Under the pieces are notes generated by a model, which saw only the letters and a program-made list of their open reading frames with translations, had not been told where the DNA came from and did not search any database. A DNA stretch of 64,000 nucleotides from Nannocystis exedens (GTDB lineage: Bacteria > Myxococcota_A > Polyangia > Nannocystales > Nannocystaceae). This document shows, in pieces, positions 60,421 through 64,000 of the stretch. Both the position numbers and the translations under genes were made by a program. The stretch covers positions 9,190,001-9,254,000 of the forward strand of contig NZ_NETK01000001.1 of assembly GCF_002343915.1 (NCBI RefSeq), read 5' to 3'. The stretch's first letter is position 1. Each line of letters opens with the position of its first letter.

Positions 60421-61494
60421 TCAGCGCGAGAGGAGGGCCCGCAGGTGGGCGCGCGAGGCCTGCAGGTCGTGCAGGTGGCCCTTCCAGGCGAAGCCCTTGG
60501 GGGCGACGAGGGTGAGGAGGACGCCGGCGAGCACGAGCGGGCGCAGGGCGGAGGGGCGCTGCGGCGCCGGGACGCCGAGCTGGTGGACGAGGGCGTAGAG
60601 CAGCGGACCGCCGGCGAGGAAGGCGAACACGCGGGTGGTGTCCTCGGTGAAGAAGGTCGCGGCGAGGGCGAGCGCCTGGGTGACGACGAGGCCGAGGGCG
60701 GCCCGCGGGGCGGTGCGGTGGAGCCCGAGCAGCAGCGCGGGCAGCCACACGAGGTGGGCGAAGTAGAGGGTGTAGAGGACCGGCCAGCCGGGCCCGGTCC
60801 AGTAGCCGAGCAGGACGGGCAGGGGGTGCCCGGCCGCGGCGGCGAAGCGATCCTCGGCGATGGCGATGCCGCCGAGGTGGAGGGCGAGCTTGCAGGTGAC
60901 GGCGCCGAGGAGGAGGCCGGCGAGGAGGGCGAGGGCGCGCGGGCGGAGGCGCGGCTCGGCGAAGCCGGACCACAGCACGAGGGCGTCGCCGCAGACGATG
61001 AGCCACATCGGCAGGTGGTTCCAGGCGCCGAGGAAGGCGAGGACGGCGACGAGCGCGGGGCGGCGCGCGAACAGCAGGGCGATGGTCAAGCCGTAGGTGA
61101 GGGCGTCCGGGTGGCAGGTCCAGGCGTGGGCGATCATCGCGGCGGGGTGGGTGACCGCCACGGCGAGGACCCGCGCGACGTCGGCCAGCGAGAGGCGGCG
61201 CGCGGCCGCTGCGACGAGGCGGACGAGGCCGAGCCAGAAGAAGCTCAGGACGAACAGGCGGAACGCGAGGAGGCTGGCGCCGAGGCCGAGCAGGTGGGCG
61301 AGGCCGACGTGCAGCAAGGATTCGCGGTAGTAGGGGGCGGGCGCGGCGGGAGCGAACGGCGCGGCGACGAGGCGGTGATAGAAGGCGCCGCCGCTGCCGA
61401 GGCCGTAGACGAGGAGGCAGGTGACGATCGCGGCGAGGACGAGCAGCGCGAGCCGCAGGCAGGAGCCGCTCGCGGGATCGTCGGAGGTCGGCAC
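60421..61494 (-). CDS. polytopic membrane protein of unknown function
   Basis: A 357-residue membrane protein with about 9-10 helices (LALLVLAAIVTCLLVYGLGS, LGLGASLLAFRLFVLSFFWL, ALALLAGLLLGAVTCKLALH). The overall plan, with VTHPAAMIAHAWTCHPDALT after helix 3, resembles GT-C-like glycosyltransferases or their mannosyl relatives, but I see no diagnostic DxD motif at the first loop. GTG start supported by a TAGCCT box 10 bases upstream. It diverges from nothing: the next gene ends 115 bases away on the same strand. Confidence 0.75.
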   Translation of the reverse strand: MPTSDDPASGSCLRLALLVLAAIVTCLLVYGLGSGGAFYHRLVAAPFAPAAPAPYYRESLLHVGLAHLLGLGASLLAFRLFVLSFFWLGLVRLVAAAARRLSLADVARVLAVAVTHPAAMIAHAWTCHPDALTYGLTIALLFARRPALVAVLAFLGAWNHLPMWLIVCGDALVLWSGFAEPRLRPRALALLAGLLLGAVTCKLALHLGGIAIAEDRFAAAAGHPLPVLLGYWTGPGWPVLYTLYFAHLVWLPALLLGLHRTAPRAALGLVVTQALALAATFFTEDTTRVFAFLAGGPLLYALVHQLGVPAPQRPSALRPLVLAGVLLTLVAPKGFAWKGHLHDLQASRAHLRALLSR

Positions 61495-61504
61495 GGCGCT
61501 ACCG

Positions 61505-61510
61505 AGGCTA
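61505..61510 (-). promoter_or_regulatory. TAGCCT -10 box, start-proximal
   Basis: On the minus strand, TGTTAGCCT ends 10 bases before the GTG of the polytopic membrane protein. Confidence 0.5.
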
Positions 61511-61532
61511 ACAGAAATCGAGCGTGTCCGGT

Positions 61533-61602
61533 GGATGTCCCGGGGGACAGGTGGGGAGGGCGGCCGCGGAGCGCGGTCTCGGATGTCCCGCAGGACATGT
61601 GG
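61533..61602. repeat. pair of palindromic repeat elements
   Basis: GATGTCCCGGGGGACAGG at 61533 and GATGTCCCGCAGGACATG at 61582, 49 bases apart, between the stop of the WD40 gene and the promoter of the next gene downstream. The second has 6-base arms with a 4-base loop. They can fold as hairpins at the 3' end of the WD40 message. Confidence 0.65.
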
Positions 61603-61609
61603 CGAGGGG

Positions 61610-63958
61610 TCACTGGCCGGCGATGCGCTCGGGGGTGGCGGCGGCGAGCCAGGCGCGCAGCTCGGGCATGGTCTCCGGCAGGTCGTCGGGCCAGGCGCGC
61701 ACGCTGCCCTCGGCGCCGAGGGTGACGATCATCCGCCCGCCGGCGGCGAAGCCGGCGCCGGTGATCGCCAGGGGGTGGCCGGCGAGGGTGCGGCCCTCGC
61801 CGTCGGCGAGGTCGATGACGCGGACGGCCCCGTCGGCGCCGTGGGTGAGCAGGCGGCGGCCGTCGCCGGCGAGGGTGAAGCCGTGCAGCTTGCCGAGCGG
61901 CCCGGTCAGCGGGGCGAGGTGCTCACCTGTCTCGACGGACAGGCGACGCAGCTGCGTCTCGCCGCCGCTGAGCAGGATCAGGGCGCGGCCGTCGGCGGAG
62001 AAGGCGAGCTGTTCGACGCCGTGGCCGCCCTCGTCGAACGCGCGGAAGCTGCCGTCCTGCACGCGCCACAGGCGAACGGTGTGGTCGGCGCAGCCGCTGG
62101 CGAGCCAGGTGCCGCCGGCGAAGGCGAGCGCCGTGACGCGCTCCTCGTGCGGGGCGAGGTCGCGGTGACGACCGGTGGCGAGCTCGGTGAGGCGCACGCG
62201 GCCGTCGTCGCTGCCGGCGGCGAGCCAGTCGCCGCCGGGGGCGAGGGCGATGCTGGTCGCGGGCGCGGGGAAGCGATCGAGCTCGAGGCCGGCGCCGCTG
62301 CGATCGATGCGGCGCACGCTGCCGTCGACGAGGGCGACGACGACGGCGCTGCCGTCCGCGAGCCACAGGAGCTCGAGCGCGGCGGCGGGCAATGCGACGG
62401 CGAGCGGCGCGGTCGCGTCGAAGCGGCCCAGCAGGAGCGTGGCGGGCGGCGCGGCGCGAGCGGGGTGACGGCCGTCGGAGCCGGTCACCCAGGCCCGGGG
62501 GACGCCGGCGAAGCTGCGACCGTCCGGCGAGGCGGCGAGGTGGACGGCGGCGGCGCGCGGGACGGCGTGCTCGGCGATCACGCGCCCGTCGAGCGCGACG
62601 ATCCGCAGCCGGCCGCGGTCGTCGATCGAGGCGACGCGATCGTCGACGGACACGGCGAGGCCGGTGGCCGGGGCGGCGTGATCGGTGACGATCCGCCCGG
62701 CGCGGCGCGGCTCGAACAGGCGGACCTCACCGGCGGTGGAGACGGCGAGGATCGAGCGCCCGTCGGCGAGCAGCTCGGCCTCGGTGACGACGCCCTCGAA
62801 GCCGGCGTAGACCTCGCTGCGGCCGGAGGCGAGGTTCCACAGGCGGACGGTGCGATCGACGGAGCCCGACACGAGGCGCCGGTCGTCCGCCGAGAAGCTG
62901 ACCATCTCGACGGGGCCCTCGTGGCCGACGAACCGCCGCACGAGCTCGCCGGTGCGCGTGGCGTAGACGTGGATGTCGGCGCCGACGGCGAGGGCGAGGC
63001 GATCGCCGGCGGCCGAGAAGGCGGGCCTGCGCGAGTGCGAAATGCCGTCCAGCGGACGGCGCGTCATGGTCGCGAGGTCCCAGTGCACGGTGGCGTCGTT
63101 GCTGAGCTGGAGGGCGACGTCGCCGTGACGATCGAGGAACCACTTGCCGGTCGCGCCGCGCGTGCGGGGGAGGTGTTTTTTTGCGGCGCCGTCGAGGTCG
63201 CGGACGTAGACGTCGCCGAGCTCGGGCTGGACGATCAGGCGGCGGCCGTCGAGCGAGAGGTACGAGCGACTCGGCCGCTCCTCGGGGGGCGTCAGCAGCT
63301 CGACGGCCGAGGCGCCGGGTCGCAAGATCCACGCCTCGCCGCCGATGGTGTGCGCGCCCAGGATGGCGCCGTCGGGGCGGAAGACGAGCTGGCGCGTCGG
63401 CGAGGGCACGGCGATCGTGGCCCGCGGGGCCCCGGTGCGGGCGTCCCAGAGCCGCAGGGTGCGGTCCTTCGAGACCGTCGCGATCTCGTCTCCGTCCCAG
63501 GTGTGCTGGGCGTTCCAGATCTCGTCGTCGTGGCCGACGAGGACGCGCGCCTCGCCGCTGGCGATGTCCCACAGGCGGGCGGTCTTGTCGTCGCTGGCGG
63601 TGACGAAACGGGCGCCGTCGGGCGAGACGCTGATGCGGCTGACATAATCGGTGTGGCCGTGGAAGGCGCGCGAGATCCCGCGGGCCTGGGCGTCGGCGAC
63701 GAGCTCGCCGACGCCGACCTCGCCGCCGAGCCGCTCGCACAGGGCCGCGGGGCCGCCGGTCGTGGTGTCGGTGTCGGCGGTGGTGGCCGTGGTCTCGTCG
63801 GTGGTGCCGGTCACCGGCTCGGTCGTCGGCCCCATGGTGGTGGTCGTCGTCGGATCGCCGGTGGTCGAGGTGGTCGGCGGATCGGTGGTCGGCGCGGCGG
63901 TGGTGGTGTCGTCGGTGGTCGAGCCGGTCGTGTCGGTGGTCTCGCTCGCCGACGACGG
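61610..63958 (-). pseudogene. WD40 repeat protein with T-rich N-terminus, 5' end broken or upstream
   Basis: The frame is open from 63958 down: SSASETTDTTGSTTDDTTT and a long Thr linker, then CERLGGEVGVG and about 12 WD40 units (FHGHTDYVSRISVSPDGARF, FVGHEGPVEMVSFSADDRRL, GCADHTVRLWRVQDG). Linkers like this always follow a lipobox leader in the neighbouring genes, but here a TAG at 63959-63961 stands in front and the seven codons before it do not form a leader. An internal Met at 63835 would give a protein with half the linker and no signal. The gene is therefore 5'-damaged, or a frameshift near 63960 hides the leader. Expected place: outer surface. Confidence 0.75.
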
Positions 63959-64000
63959 CTACGACGGCTCGATCGCCAGCATGGCCTGCGCCCTCCTCGA

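Noticed and set aside
1..64000. tRNA, rRNA and riboswitches
   Set aside because: I looked through the intergenic stretches and saw no cloverleaf, rRNA core or known leader motif; most gaps are too short or filled by palindromic elements.

Overview
The window is very GC-rich (about 70% or more by eye) and gene-dense. It looks like a chromosome segment of a myxobacterium, probably of the Nannocystis group. Signs are an ADYC-domain protein, a DUF1552 protein, many lipoproteins with Thr/Ser/Gly-Asp linkers behind a lipobox, Ser/Thr kinases fused to WD40 or TPR domains and paired with ECF-type sigma factors, FG-GAP lipoproteins and multi-PAS histidine kinases. The taxonomic call is inference; there is no rRNA, tRNA or classical housekeeping gene here.

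Layout. 0-9.4 kb: end of a DUF1552 gene, an MFS exporter, a flavin amine oxidase, a DUF4404 protein, a Cys-rich lipoprotein, a HEAT-cyclophilin lipoprotein, a small lipoprotein and a membrane transglutaminase-like protein. 9.7-15.1 kb: a decayed IS630-type transposase with an inverted C-terminal piece, then a coupled FG-GAP lipoprotein/zincin pair. 15.1-18.5 kb: sugar genes (gluconokinase diverging from an SDR and a GH15 enzyme). 18.8-20.6 kb: a lipoprotein, a broken lipoprotein and DUF1579. 20.8-29.5 kb: a GAF-PAS histidine kinase, an EamA transporter, and a coupled kinase-kinase-receiver operon. 29.8-40.2 kb: an M28 peptidase lipoprotein, then sigma factor, two TPR-thioredoxin lipoproteins (one frameshifted) and a kinase-WD40 protein. 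40.9-44.8 kb: a CBASS-type defence locus. 45.0-54.8 kb: an OmpA protein, a lipoprotein paralogous to the one at 18.8 kb, a pseudokinase-TPR protein, an ADYC lipoprotein, a sigma factor/kinase pair and a broken lipoprotein. 55.5-64 kb: a small membrane protein, a Thr-rich lipoprotein, a trypsin/FG-GAP protein, a polytopic membrane protein and a WD40 protein with a broken 5' end.

Most interesting system: a CD-NTase and an E1/E2 Cap2 protein face a protein that joins an EAD1-like (death-like adaptor) domain to a SAVED cyclic-oligonucleotide receptor, with no enzymatic effector domain and no Cap3. Signalling may therefore run through a partner carrying a matching EAD1 domain encoded elsewhere.

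Two genome-wide-looking signals also appear. First, a family of short palindromic elements built from GGACATG/CATGTCC and GGACAGG/CCTGTCC half-sites sits at gene ends and also inside reading frames, including the activation segment of a kinase. Second, at least eleven genes have a TANNNT box only 6-10 bases before the start codon, which suggests leaderless transcripts. Several lipoprotein genes carry single-base frameshifts, some at C/G runs; these are either real decay or base-calling errors.
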